Part shown: one piece after another, positions 1 to 8,580 of the stretch | Layout: the number at the start of each line of letters is the position of its first letter | Position numbering within the stretch: the stretch's first letter is position 1 | Source of the DNA: Pandoraea terrigena | GTDB taxonomy: Bacteria > Pseudomonadota > Gammaproteobacteria > Burkholderiales > Burkholderiaceae | Reading direction: 5' to 3' | Assembly: GCF_902459705.1 (NCBI RefSeq) | Contig: NZ_CABPRU010000006.1 | Coordinates: 124,001-188,000, forward strand | Length of the DNA: 64,000 nucleotides | The notes under the pieces: generated by a model | Database searches by the model: none | The model's input: only the letters and a program-made list of their open reading frames with translations | What the model was told of the DNA's origin: nothing | Program-made: the position numbers and the translations under genes

Positions 1-60
1 TTGTCCCCAGCGGCCGCCAACGTCCTGCATTTCGGGGCGCGGGCGGCCACGATGCGTTAA
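1..60 (+). CDS. Possible 3' end of a gene cut by the window edge
   Basis: The first 60 bases read as 19 open codons ending in TAA, giving the tail LSPAAANVLHFGARAATMR. The frame is open to the edge, so this may be the C-terminus of a gene that starts outside the window. Nineteen codons in GC-rich DNA can be open by chance and I do not recognise the tail, so no function is proposed. The stretch from 61 to 328 between it and the symporter gene holds no other gene that I can see. Confidence 0.3.
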   Translation: MSPAAANVLHFGARAATMR

Positions 61-328
61 CCGCCGGCCATCTCCCTGCCTCACCTCCCCACGCAGCCCG
101 CCGCTTATAGCGCCCCGCCGCACATCCCGTAATCCCGCACGTTGCGCGCATTCGCGGTATCTTCGCGCCCGCCCCCGACATATGACGCGTCTCACCGCCA
201 CTGCGCGGTCAACCCGTGCCAGCGACACGTATCGCTGGCCATCGCGGTCGTCGTCCCGCGTCGCGGCCTCTTTCGTCATGCCGACAGAGGCGCCCGACGC
301 GCGTGACAGCGACGCTCAAGGAGGCTAC

Positions 329-1873
329 ATGTCCCTTTGGAATCCCACTGCGGTGTCATTCACCGTCTATCTGCTATTGATGCTGGTGATCGGGTGGCTC
401 GGCTATCGCGCCACTCACAATCTTTCCGACTACATTCTCGGCGGACGTCGCCTCGGCAGCTTCGTCACCGCGCTCTCCGCCGGGGCCTCCGACATGAGCG
501 GCTGGCTGTTGCTCGGCCTGCCGGGGGCGATCTACGTAGGTGGCCTGTCGGGGGTCTGGATCGCCGTCGGCCTGGCCATCGGCGCATGGGCCAACTGGCA
601 TCTCGTGGCCGCGCGCCTGCGGGTCCATACGGAGGTGTGCGGCAACGCACTGACCCTGCCCGAATACCTCACGCAGCGCTTCGGTGACCGCAGCCACGTG
701 CTGCGCATCGTCACGGCGCTCGTGATTCTCATCTTCTTCACGATCTATTGCGCGTCGGGGGTCGTGGCGGGTGCCCGGCTGTTCGAGACAATGTTCGGCC
801 TGGAATACCGCACGGCGTTGTGGATCGGGGCCGTGGCGACCATCGCCTACGTCTTCATCGGCGGCTTTCTGGCCGTGAGCTGGACCGATACGGTGCAGGC
901 GTCGCTGATGTTCGCCGCGCTGGTCGTGACCCCAATCGCCGTGATTGCGCTCGACGGCAGCCCCGCGGCGGCCGTGGACGCGGTGACTGCCGTGCACCCC
1001 GCCCACACCGATTGGTTCGGCGATCTCGCGCCCATCGGCGTCATCTCGATGCTTGCCTGGGGCCTCGGCTATTTCGGCCAGCCGCACATCCTCGTGCGAT
1101 TCATGGCCACACGCTCGGCGGCGGCGATTCCGCAGGCACGCCGCATCTGCATGACCTGGATGGTGCTGTGCCTGGTCGGCGCGGTCGCCGTGGGCTTCTT
1201 CGGACTGGCGTTCTACAGCGCGCGGCCGGATCTCGGCGCAGGCGTGGCGGCGAACCCGGAAACCATCTTCATTGCGCTGACGACCCAGCTCTTCACCCCC
1301 TGGCTCACGGGCGTGCTGCTGGCGGCAATTCTGGCCGCCGTGATGAGTACGTTGTCGTGCCAGTTGCTCGTGTGCGCCAGCGCGCTGACGGAAGACCTGT
1401 ACAAGACCTTTGCACGCGGGCCGGTCAGCCAGGGCCGCCTGGTGTGGATCGGCCGGGCGATGGTGTTGACCGTGGCGGTCATCGCCGTGTTGCTGGCCCT
1501 CGATCCGCAGAGCCGCGTGCTCGGCATGGTGAGCTACGCCTGGGCGGGTTTCGGGGCGGCCTTCGGTCCGCTGGTGCTCGCCACCCTGCTGTGGCCGCGC
1601 GTCACGCGTAACGGGGCGCTCGCGGGCATTGTCGTTGGGGCGGCCACGGTGCTGATCTGGAAGCAATTCGGTTGGTTCGACCTGTACGAAATCCTGCCAG
1701 GCTTTGTGTTGGGCGGCCTGGCGCTCATCGTCGTGAGTCGCTTTGACCGCGCGCCGAGCGCGGAGGTGCTCGCCCGTTACGAAAGCGCCGAAGCGGCATT
1801 GCGCGAGATCCGGCAAGGCGCGACGGGTGATTCGGGTAGCACCGGCACCCCGGCGGCGCAACCCTCCCCATAA
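329..1873 (+). CDS. putP: Sodium/proline-type symporter (SSS family)
   Basis: The 514-residue protein is close to the usual ~500 residues of PutP, the inner-membrane Na+/proline symporter. The start at 329 is chosen because a strong AAGGAGG ribosome site lies at 318-324; the frame is open further upstream but that extension is Arg-rich and not membrane-like. The sequence is a run of about 13 hydrophobic segments beginning at residue ~6. It has the solute:sodium symporter features near the N-terminus (LSDYILGGRRLGSF and the SAGASDMSGWLLLGLPG stretch) and a repeated YxWAGFGAAFGPL motif near residue 400. Substrate is inferred from overall similarity; other SSS members carry pantothenate or other organic solutes. 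No putA is in view. Confidence 0.88.
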   Translation: MSLWNPTAVSFTVYLLLMLVIGWLGYRATHNLSDYILGGRRLGSFVTALSAGASDMSGWLLLGLPGAIYVGGLSGVWIAVGLAIGAWANWHLVAARLRVHTEVCGNALTLPEYLTQRFGDRSHVLRIVTALVILIFFTIYCASGVVAGARLFETMFGLEYRTALWIGAVATIAYVFIGGFLAVSWTDTVQASLMFAALVVTPIAVIALDGSPAAAVDAVTAVHPAHTDWFGDLAPIGVISMLAWGLGYFGQPHILVRFMATRSAAAIPQARRICMTWMVLCLVGAVAVGFFGLAFYSARPDLGAGVAANPETIFIALTTQLFTPWLTGVLLAAILAAVMSTLSCQLLVCASALTEDLYKTFARGPVSQGRLVWIGRAMVLTVAVIAVLLALDPQSRVLGMVSYAWAGFGAAFGPLVLATLLWPRVTRNGALAGIVVGAATVLIWKQFGWFDLYEILPGFVLGGLALIVVSRFDRAPSAEVLARYESAEAALREIRQGATGDSGSTGTPAAQPSP

Positions 1874-2081
1874 TCCGGTAGCACCTTCCATCGGAACTTC
1901 TCCCTCTTGACCGACGCGCGCAGCCATCCAATACTGCCGCGTCGGACGCATATTGCGTTTGATTGCGATTGAAGCCGTCCTGGGCCGACCAGCCTTGTGC
2001 AGACGGCGATCCAAGAAAGGCGTGCCGCGGCGATCCCGCAGGCAGGCCACTCAACGACATACACATGCAAGGAGAGAGTTG

Positions 2082-3224
2082 ATGCAATCGAAGCTTACGC
2101 TCAGCGCAGTCGCCGTCGCGGGACTGCTCGCGTTCGGTACGGCCAACGCGCAACAGGCGCAGGAAGTGAAGCTGGGCTTTGCCGCGCCGCTCACGGGTGC
2201 CCAGGCGCACTACGGCAAAGACATGCAGAACGGCATCCAGCTCGCCATCGACGAGTACAACGCCACGAAGCCGACCATTGAAGGCAAGCCGGTGAAGTTC
2301 GTGTTGCAGTCGGAAGATGACCAGGCCGACCCGCGTCAGGGCTCGCTGGTTGCGCAGAAGCTGGTCGACTCGGGCATCAAGGGCATGCTCGGCCACTTCA
2401 ACTCCGGCACGACGATCCCCGCTTCGCGCATCTATGCGCAGGCCGGAATTCCGGAAATCGCCATGGCGACGGCGCCGGAATATACCAAGCAGGGCTTCAA
2501 GACGACGTTCCGCATGATGACCTCCGACATCCAGCAGGGGTCGGTCGTCGGCACGTTTGCCGTCAAGAAGCTGGGGTTCAAGAACATCGCCATCGTTGAC
2601 GACCGCACCGCCTACGGCCAGGGTCTGGCCGACGAGTTCGAGAAGGCGGCGAAGGCCGCTGGCGGCAAGATCGTGCGCCGCGAGTTCGCCAGCGACAAGG
2701 CCGTGGACTTCCGTGCCGTGCTGACCAACCTCAAGCGCGCCAATCCGGACATGATCTTCTACGGCGGCGCCGACGCACAAGCCGGCCCGCTCGCCAAGCA
2801 ATTGCGCGAACTGGGCATGAAGAGCACGCTGATGGCCGGTGAAATGGTCAAGTCGGACGCGTTCCTGAAGATCGCTGGCGATGCGGCCAACGGCTCGGTC
2901 GTCTCGCTCGCCGGCCTGCCGCTCGACAAGATGCCCGGCGGTGCCGCGTACGAGTCGCGCTACAAGGCCAAGTTCGGCAGCGCTCCGGAAACGTACTCGC
3001 CGTACGCGTACGACGGTGCCATGGCCATGATGTCAGCCATGAAGAAGGCCAACTCGACCGACCCGGCAAAGTACCTGCCGATGCTTGCGAAGACGAGCAT
3101 GCCGGGCGTCACCACGCGTGAGCTGGCCTACGACAAGGTGGGTGATCTGAAGTACGGGTCGATCACGCTGTACAAGGTGGTCAACGGCAAGTGGACCGTG
3201 CTGGAGACCGTCGGCGGCAAGTAA
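2082..3224 (+). CDS. Periplasmic branched-chain amino-acid type binding protein
   Basis: This 380-residue protein begins with a clear Sec signal peptide (MQSKLTLSAVAVAGLLAFGTANA, cut before QQA) and continues as a LivJ/LivK-type type I periplasmic binding protein. Typical features are KLGFAAPLTGAQAHYGKDMQNG at the start of the mature domain, the HFNSGTTIPASRIY substrate-binding turn, and AIVDDRTAYGQGLADEF in the second lobe. A strong AAGGAGAG ribosome site at 2069-2076 fixes the start. No livHMGF permease or ATPase genes adjoin it, so it must supply a transporter encoded elsewhere. Ligand identity (Leu/Ile/Val or another small amide or amino acid) cannot be read from sequence. Confidence 0.88.
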   Translation: MQSKLTLSAVAVAGLLAFGTANAQQAQEVKLGFAAPLTGAQAHYGKDMQNGIQLAIDEYNATKPTIEGKPVKFVLQSEDDQADPRQGSLVAQKLVDSGIKGMLGHFNSGTTIPASRIYAQAGIPEIAMATAPEYTKQGFKTTFRMMTSDIQQGSVVGTFAVKKLGFKNIAIVDDRTAYGQGLADEFEKAAKAAGGKIVRREFASDKAVDFRAVLTNLKRANPDMIFYGGADAQAGPLAKQLRELGMKSTLMAGEMVKSDAFLKIAGDAANGSVVSLAGLPLDKMPGGAAYESRYKAKFGSAPETYSPYAYDGAMAMMSAMKKANSTDPAKYLPMLAKTSMPGVTTRELAYDKVGDLKYGSITLYKVVNGKWTVLETVGGK

Positions 3225-3254
3225 GCGTCTGACGATGGGCCGATAGCGGCAACG

Positions 3255-3294
3255 ACAAGGGCCGGTGAGGATGACTCGCCGGCCCTTGTGTTTT
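3255..3294 (+). terminator. Rho-independent terminator after the binding-protein gene
   Basis: A perfect 11-bp inverted repeat (ACAAGGGCCGG at 3255-3265, CCGGCCCTTGT at 3279-3289) is followed by TTTTA, 30 bases downstream of the stop codon at 3224. Confidence 0.85.
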
Positions 3295-3377
3295 ATGTCA
3301 TATGTCATATGCCGTCTGTCGTATGTCCGCGCGCTATCCGCATGGCAATACGGCGTCACGCCATTGCGGTTCGTATG

Positions 3378-4793
3378 TCACCAGACATCCTTCGGCAAAC
3401 GCTCGCGCATTTCCGGCGGCAACACCTCGCGGGTGAACACGGGCTCTGCGACGCCGGCCTTGCGTTGTGCCTGATAATCGCGCCACGCGACCAACGCGTA
3501 CTTCATCAACATGCCGATGGCGACCAGGTTGATGAATGCCATCAACGCGGTACCGACATCCGCGAAGCTCCACACCAGCGGCAGGCTGGCGACCGAACCG
3601 AGCATCACGGCCAGCAGCACCAGCGCGCGGAACACATGAAGCAGCCATGGACGCTGCGTCAGGTAATCCATGTTCACTTCCGCATACGCGTAATTGCCGA
3701 GCACGCTCGAATAAGCGAGGAAGAACACGGTGATACCGGTGAAGATCACCGCCCAGTTGCCCACATGAGCGGCCAGCGCGCGCTGGGTGAGCACGGCGCC
3801 TTCGGGGGCCGCGCCCGGCATGAACTCGCCCGAGAGCAGGATCATGAATGCCGTGGCCGAACACACGACGACAGTGTCGAAGAACACGCCAAGCATCTGC
3901 ATCAGGCCTTGTTGTACCGGATGCCGGGTCGTGGCCACGGCGGCGGCGTTGGGCGCGCTGCCCATGCCGGCCTCGTTGGAGAAGAGACCGCGCTTCACGC
4001 CCATCATGACGGCCTGGCTGACGGCATAACCGGCGATGCCGCCGGCGGCCGGTTCAAGCCCGAATGCGTGACGCAGGATCATTGAGATCATGCCGGGGAT
4101 CTGATCCAGATTGACGATACAAACGTAGATGGCCAGCCCGACGTAAGCGAGCGCCATGACCGGCACGATCCATTGCGCGAAGCGGGCGACACGTCGCACG
4201 CCGCCGTAGATGATCGGCGCCGTCATCAGCACCAACGCCACGCCGATCCATATCCGCTCCCAGCCGAACGACGCTTCGAGCGCCTCGGCAATCGAGTGCG
4301 ACTGCACGGAGTTGAGCGCGAACCCGAAGGTGAAGAGTAGCGCCAGCGCAAACAGGACACCGAATTTGCGCGACCCAAGGCCGATCTGGATGTAGTACGC
4401 CGGCCCGCCGCGAAAGGTGCTGTCGTGGTGCGGCACCTTGAAAATCTGCGCCAGCGTGGATTCGACGAAGGCAGACGCCATGCCGAGCAGCGCCGTCATC
4501 CACATCCAGAAGATGGCGCCGGGCCCGCCGACGGTGAGCGCGACGGCGACACCCGCGATATTGCCGGTGCCCACGCGGCTCGCCAGCCCAGTGGCAAACG
4601 CTTGAAAGGGTGAGATGCCGGAGGTGCTCCCGGAGGTGCGCAGCAAACAGAGGCTGTGCCAGAGCGCGCGAACCTGAATTCCGCCGAATCGGACGGTGAA
4701 GTAAAGACCCGCACCCAACAGGGTGATCACCAGGGGGTATCCCGAAAGCACCCCGCCGAGGGTATCGACCAACGGCTTGAGCCAGCGCTCCAT
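3378..4793 (-). CDS. Alanine/glycine:cation symporter (AGCS family)
   Basis: The 471-residue inner-membrane protein has the AGCS family pattern: a hydrophobic N-terminus, then an ALWHSL-x-LLRTSGSTSGISPFQAFATGLASRVGTGNIAGVA stretch (residues ~45-90), HDSTFRGGPAYYIQIGLG, and GVKRGLFSNEAGMGSAPNAAA. About ten membrane segments can be counted. Members import L-alanine or glycine with Na+ or H+. The start at 4793 is chosen because ACAGGAGACA lies just upstream with good spacing; the open frame extends 20 codons further without a better site. It is transcribed toward the binding-protein gene. Amino-acid uptake fits the glycine/serine catabolic genes a few kb to the right. Confidence 0.88.
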   Translation of the reverse strand: MERWLKPLVDTLGGVLSGYPLVITLLGAGLYFTVRFGGIQVRALWHSLCLLRTSGSTSGISPFQAFATGLASRVGTGNIAGVAVALTVGGPGAIFWMWMTALLGMASAFVESTLAQIFKVPHHDSTFRGGPAYYIQIGLGSRKFGVLFALALLFTFGFALNSVQSHSIAEALEASFGWERIWIGVALVLMTAPIIYGGVRRVARFAQWIVPVMALAYVGLAIYVCIVNLDQIPGMISMILRHAFGLEPAAGGIAGYAVSQAVMMGVKRGLFSNEAGMGSAPNAAAVATTRHPVQQGLMQMLGVFFDTVVVCSATAFMILLSGEFMPGAAPEGAVLTQRALAAHVGNWAVIFTGITVFFLAYSSVLGNYAYAEVNMDYLTQRPWLLHVFRALVLLAVMLGSVASLPLVWSFADVGTALMAFINLVAIGMLMKYALVAWRDYQAQRKAGVAEPVFTREVLPPEMRERLPKDVW

Positions 4794-4931
4794 GTCACGT
4801 GTCTCCTGTCGCAACCACTTGTTGGCCCCGAGATGCCAGGGGGCAAGCGACAAAGAATCTCAAGGTTTGACCCTGCGCGACAGAAACCGGCAAATCTTTC
4901 CGCCAATTCCTATACGCAACAGCGCGACAAG

Positions 4932-4963
4932 AAAAAAGCCGCCCGGCAAACGCCGCGCGGCTC
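4932..4963 (-). terminator. Rho-independent terminator downstream of the pilV-like gene
   Basis: On the minus strand AGCCGCGCGG and CCGGGCGGCT (one mismatch) form a hairpin around CGTTTG, followed by a run of six T. It lies 115 bases past the stop of the pilV-like gene and before the AGCS gene. Confidence 0.75.
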
Positions 4964-5028
4964 AAAGACAAGGCAAGGAGACATCGAGAAGTAGGTTAAC
5001 GAGCGCTTGTGTCGGTTGCGTGACAGTC

Positions 5029-5064
5029 ACGAAAGCGGGCACGAAAGTGGGTACGAAGCCGCGG
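5029..5064 (+). repeat. Three degenerate 12-base tandem repeats
   Basis: ACGAAAGCGGGC, ACGAAAGTGGGT and ACGAAGCCGCGG follow one another directly, just past the 3' end of the pilV-like gene. The repeat is too short and degenerate to be called a recombination site. Confidence 0.4.
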
Positions 5065-5076
5065 TGACTTTCGCGC

Positions 5077-6699
5077 TCACAAGTCCTTTGCCATACCGCA
5101 ATTATTGGTCCGGCTATCGCAAACGGTGAACCCAACTGCCCTGGCATCACGTTCCGAGGAAAACCCGCATGCAATAACGCCGTAGGTGTTGCCAAAAAAG
5201 ACGTATGGCGTGCCGCCAGTTGTCACTTGCCGCCCGTTGTTGTCCGCGTTATAGACGGTCGCCCTTTCGTTTGAACCGAACGCACTCTTGTCACACCATC
5301 CTTTCGCGATAATGCTGCAAAAAAGCGCGCCCTCTATTTTTCCGTAGTATCCCGTCTTCCATCCGCCCGACATTCGATAATCGTTGCACCTGTTGTAGTA
5401 GTAATCCCAAGTCGCCATGACGATAGGCCTGTCCTTCTCGACGATTCGCTCGACCTCTTTGTGCACGATCCTGGTGACGTACTCGGTGGTACGAGCGAGT
5501 TGCCACGTCCAACTGCCACCAGAGTTCTGGCAGGAGAGCATTTTGCCGTCGTGGTCTCTCCCAATTTCGCCAGCCTGGCACGACGCATTTTGCCGGTTGG
5601 ATCGATCCAGCCGGATGACGCCCGAGTCGGATTGAAGACTCTCTGCAGTCACCCGCCCCGCGCTCTCGATATTGTGGCGTTGCATTTTCAGCGTACCGCC
5701 GACGGTGGCCCCGCGTTTCGCGTCCAGGCTGCCGAGAATGGTCGCGTCACCCTTCACCGTTGCGCCCTGCACCTCGAGGCCGTTCATCGTCAGCATGCCG
5801 TCGCCTTCGATATTTCGCGCCCCGACGATGTCCTGCCGGTTCTTGCCTTTGTCACTCAGATGCAGTGGACCTTTCATCGTGGCCTGGCCCGCGATCTCAA
5901 GCTCCGTCATGCTGAGCTTTCCCACGCCGACGATGTTCTTGATCCCTTTGATGCTTTGATGCGAATTGCCGTTCTCGAAGTCCAGATCACCCGTAATGTT
6001 GCGCGATCCGTCGCGTCGAACATTGACGTCCAGACTGTGCGTCAGGTAACCGCCCCGCATGGCGACCAATCCCGGCTTTCCCAATGGATTCGGAACAGTA
6101 TCGGGAATGGGCTTCATATTCTCGTCGACAAATCGGAATTCCTGCGGCTTATCCATCGTGGATGTCCCACCGAAGACACCGACCGTCTTCGCGACAATCG
6201 CGGCGAAAGCGTAATCCGGCTCCGACGAATAAGCGCGCTTTGCCGGTTCAGTGAGATACGTCAGCGAATTGATCTGGCAGTTCGGTGGCTTCTCGCGATC
6301 GCATTTCCGATAAATCCGGATACCGTAATCGCCCAGACCATGCGGCGGCTTGCTTCCCACCCCGGAAATATCCAACACCGCCAACAGCGCCGCCGCGTCC
6401 AGCCGACCTATGTACGAATAATCGAACGACGACGAAGCAGGCTCATGGGTGAACGTATGGCCCTTGATCGCAAAAGTTTTACCTGGCGTCGACAGCAGCG
6501 ATTCAATGTCCTTGTAGTACTTTGCGACGATGGTATCTGCCGCGTTGCCAATGATCTTCAGCCCGTGCCCGGCGCGCTCTGCCCGCTCGATCCGCATCTG
6601 CCGCACCTGATTCACGCCCCAAAACGTAATCAGCATCCCCACGATGGCGATCGCGATCGCTGCGGAGACGAGAAAGATCCCCGACTGATTTCTTCGCAT
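5077..6699 (-). CDS. PilV/shufflon-type minor pilin, orphan
   Basis: The 540-residue protein has a short basic N-terminus (MRRNQSG) and one long hydrophobic helix (residues ~8-30) like a type IV prepilin, but lacks the usual Glu at mature position 5. The body (residues ~30-380) resembles the constant region of PilV shufflon proteins: YYKDIESLLS, a threonine/serine-rich section, then short repeated beta-type units ending in GLEVQGATVKGDATILGS. The C-terminal ~160 residues are Cys- and aromatic-rich and probably form the adhesin tip. Start 6699 follows GAAAGGGG; the frame is open 31 codons further upstream. No shufflon recombinase, alternative C-terminal cassettes or other pil genes are visible. 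Base composition is clearly less GC-rich than the neighbours, suggesting horizontal acquisition. The family call is from remembered similarity. Confidence 0.7.
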   Translation of the reverse strand: MRRNQSGIFLVSAAIAIAIVGMLITFWGVNQVRQMRIERAERAGHGLKIIGNAADTIVAKYYKDIESLLSTPGKTFAIKGHTFTHEPASSSFDYSYIGRLDAAALLAVLDISGVGSKPPHGLGDYGIRIYRKCDREKPPNCQINSLTYLTEPAKRAYSSEPDYAFAAIVAKTVGVFGGTSTMDKPQEFRFVDENMKPIPDTVPNPLGKPGLVAMRGGYLTHSLDVNVRRDGSRNITGDLDFENGNSHQSIKGIKNIVGVGKLSMTELEIAGQATMKGPLHLSDKGKNRQDIVGARNIEGDGMLTMNGLEVQGATVKGDATILGSLDAKRGATVGGTLKMQRHNIESAGRVTAESLQSDSGVIRLDRSNRQNASCQAGEIGRDHDGKMLSCQNSGGSWTWQLARTTEYVTRIVHKEVERIVEKDRPIVMATWDYYYNRCNDYRMSGGWKTGYYGKIEGALFCSIIAKGWCDKSAFGSNERATVYNADNNGRQVTTGGTPYVFFGNTYGVIACGFSSERDARAVGFTVCDSRTNNCGMAKDL

Positions 6700-7032
6700 T
6701 GATATGCCCCTTTCGAATCGTCCGGCAAAGGCACGACATCGCGTGTCAGCGATTGCGGGATCGTTGAGATGGAGCATTGTCTGCGACGTCACTCGCAGTG
6801 TGTTTGGGATTGTTCCGTTAAATTCCGGCAGAAGGTGCGAATCCAGAAGGGCCGGCCAGGAATAGAAAAGTCGCGTGGCTCATTGCCTTCTTCATGCCTA
6901 CCAATGCGGTGTTGTCAAGGATGTCACTCGCCGCAGGCTTGGGATATTCCCGATGAATTTCACGGGTGGGCGCGGATACGAAAGCCGCTCCCCCCAAAAA
7001 ACGGCGCAGGTTTTGCACCGTTTAGAGAAGTG
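6700..7032. other. Intergenic region between pilV-like gene and sdaA
   Basis: This 333-base stretch carries the sdaA terminator at its right end and presumably the promoter of the pilV-like gene. Its composition is AT-richer than the flanks. I see no convincing gene here on either strand. Confidence 0.5.
6996..7023 (-). terminator. Rho-independent terminator after sdaA
   Basis: On the minus strand AACGGTGC and GCGCCGTT (one G-T pair) enclose AAAACCT and are followed by six T, ten bases past the sdaA stop codon. Confidence 0.8.
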
Positions 7033-8442
7033 TCAGCACTCCACGATATTCACCGCCAACCCGCCGCGTGCCGTTTCCTTGTACTTGGTCTTCATGTCGG
7101 CGCCGGTCTCGCGCATCGTCTTGATGACGGAATCGAGCGACACGTAGTGCGCGCCGTCGCCGCGCAGCGCCATACGCGCCGCGTTCACCGCCTTCACCGA
7201 CGCCATCGCGTTGCGCTCGATGCACGGAATCTGCACCAGCCCGCCGACCGGGTCGCACGTCAGGCCAAGGTTATGCTCCATGCCGATCTCGGCCGCGTTC
7301 TCCACCTGCTCGACCGTGCCGCCCTGTACTGCGGCAAGCGCACCCGCTGCCATCGAACACGCCACCCCGACTTCGCCCTGGCACCCGACTTCGGCCCCGG
7401 AAATCGACGCGTTGAGCTTGTACAGAATGCCAATGGCCCCGGCGGTGAGCAGGAAGTCGATCACGCCCTGCTCGTTCGCCCCATGCACAAAGCGGTCGTA
7501 GTAATGCAGCACCGACGGAATGATGCCCGCCGCGCCATTCGTCGGCGCGGTCACCACGCGTCCGCCCGCGGCGTTCTCTTCATTGACGGCAATCGCGTAG
7601 AGATTCACCCAGTCCATCACCGACAGCGGATCGGACAGCGTACGCTCGGCGCGTTGTGTGAGCTGACGATACAACTCCGGTGCGCGACGTCGCACGTGCA
7701 GCGGCCCCGGCAGTTCGCCGTCGGCGTCGTCGTTACCGATGCCGCAACCGCGCGCCACGCACGACTGCATCACGTTCCAGATGTTGAGCAACCCGCGACG
7801 AATATCCGCTTCCGCCGTTTCCGCGTCGCCGTGGTGCCAGACCTTCTCGTTCTCCCACATCAGTTGCGCGATGGTCTTGCCGCTCGCGCGGCACATCTCC
7901 AGCAGTTCCTTGCCCGTGCGAAACGGATACGGCAGTTGATCGTGCGCGGCGAGCACCTGCGTGTTCGACGCCCCGGCCGTCACGACGAAGCCGCCCCCGA
8001 CCGACAGATAACGCCCTTCGCGCAGCTTGTTGCCCTCGGCATCGAACGCATGGAATTTCATGCCGTTCGGATGCTCCGCCATCGCCTCGCGACGGTAGAA
8101 CACCATGTGTTCCTTCTCGACGAACGGCACCTCGTGCTTGCCGAGAATCGACAACACCTTCGCGCGGCGCAGCGTGACCAGACGCCCCGCGATCGTCGCC
8201 GGATCGACCGTGTCGGGCGCCTCGCCCATGAAGCCGAGCAGCACGCCCTTGTCGGTGCCGTGGCCCTTGCCCGTTGCGCCGAGCGAGCCATACAGCTCGG
8301 CGCGCAACGTCGCCACCTGCGGCAGCAGGCCGTCGCGCTCCAGACCTTGCACGAACATCAGCGCCGCGCGCATCGGCCCCACGGTATGCGAACTCGACGG
8401 TCCGATACCGACCTTGAACAAATCGAAAACTGAAACGGCCAT
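7033..8442 (-). CDS. sdaA: L-serine dehydratase, iron-sulfur single-chain type
   Basis: L-serine ammonia-lyase converts L-serine to pyruvate and ammonia using an oxygen-labile [4Fe-4S] cluster. The 469-residue length matches one-chain bacterial SdaA. The N-terminus ([25 protein letters not shown]) is the family signature. Cluster cysteines are visible in [15 protein letters not shown] and [18 protein letters not shown] near the C-terminus. Start 8442 is preceded by CAGGGAAG. It sits directly downstream of gcvP on the same strand, but a terminator at 8525-8559 separates them, so it likely has its own promoter or depends on readthrough. Glycine cleavage supplies one-carbon units and serine interconverts with glycine, so the position fits a glycine/serine catabolic locus. 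Confidence 0.95.
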   Translation of the reverse strand: MAVSVFDLFKVGIGPSSSHTVGPMRAALMFVQGLERDGLLPQVATLRAELYGSLGATGKGHGTDKGVLLGFMGEAPDTVDPATIAGRLVTLRRAKVLSILGKHEVPFVEKEHMVFYRREAMAEHPNGMKFHAFDAEGNKLREGRYLSVGGGFVVTAGASNTQVLAAHDQLPYPFRTGKELLEMCRASGKTIAQLMWENEKVWHHGDAETAEADIRRGLLNIWNVMQSCVARGCGIGNDDADGELPGPLHVRRRAPELYRQLTQRAERTLSDPLSVMDWVNLYAIAVNEENAAGGRVVTAPTNGAAGIIPSVLHYYDRFVHGANEQGVIDFLLTAGAIGILYKLNASISGAEVGCQGEVGVACSMAAGALAAVQGGTVEQVENAAEIGMEHNLGLTCDPVGGLVQIPCIERNAMASVKAVNAARMALRGDGAHYVSLDSVIKTMRETGADMKTKYKETARGGLAVNIVEC

Positions 8443-8524
8443 GGGGCTTCCCTGAAGTTCTGAAACGTAGCGGTGACACGACGAATGCCACCCGACCGGC
8501 GCATTCGCGGGACATCCATAGAGA

Positions 8525-8559
8525 CAAAAAGGGGCCGGCAATGATTCTGCCAGCCCCTG
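8525..8559 (-). terminator. Rho-independent terminator after gcvP
   Basis: On the minus strand AGGGGCTGGCA and TGCCGGCCCCT (one mismatch) form a stem with loop GAATCAT, followed by TTTTT, 22 bases past the gcvP stop. Confidence 0.85.
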
Positions 8560-8580
8560 TTTGCCAAGCTTTCGCGACGC

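Noticed and set aside
374-2050. A 558-codon open frame antisense to the putP-like gene
   Set aside because: No signal for translation and Arg/His-rich sequence; the membrane-protein frame on the plus strand is clear.
3295-3330. Short ATGTCAT/GTCATAT repeats after the binding-protein terminator
   Set aside because: Only a few imperfect 7-base units; no unit length or symmetry that suggests a functional site.
5077-6699. Active shufflon with inverted cassettes
   Set aside because: No recombinase gene and no inverted repeat pairs were seen round the C-terminal part of the pilV-like gene.
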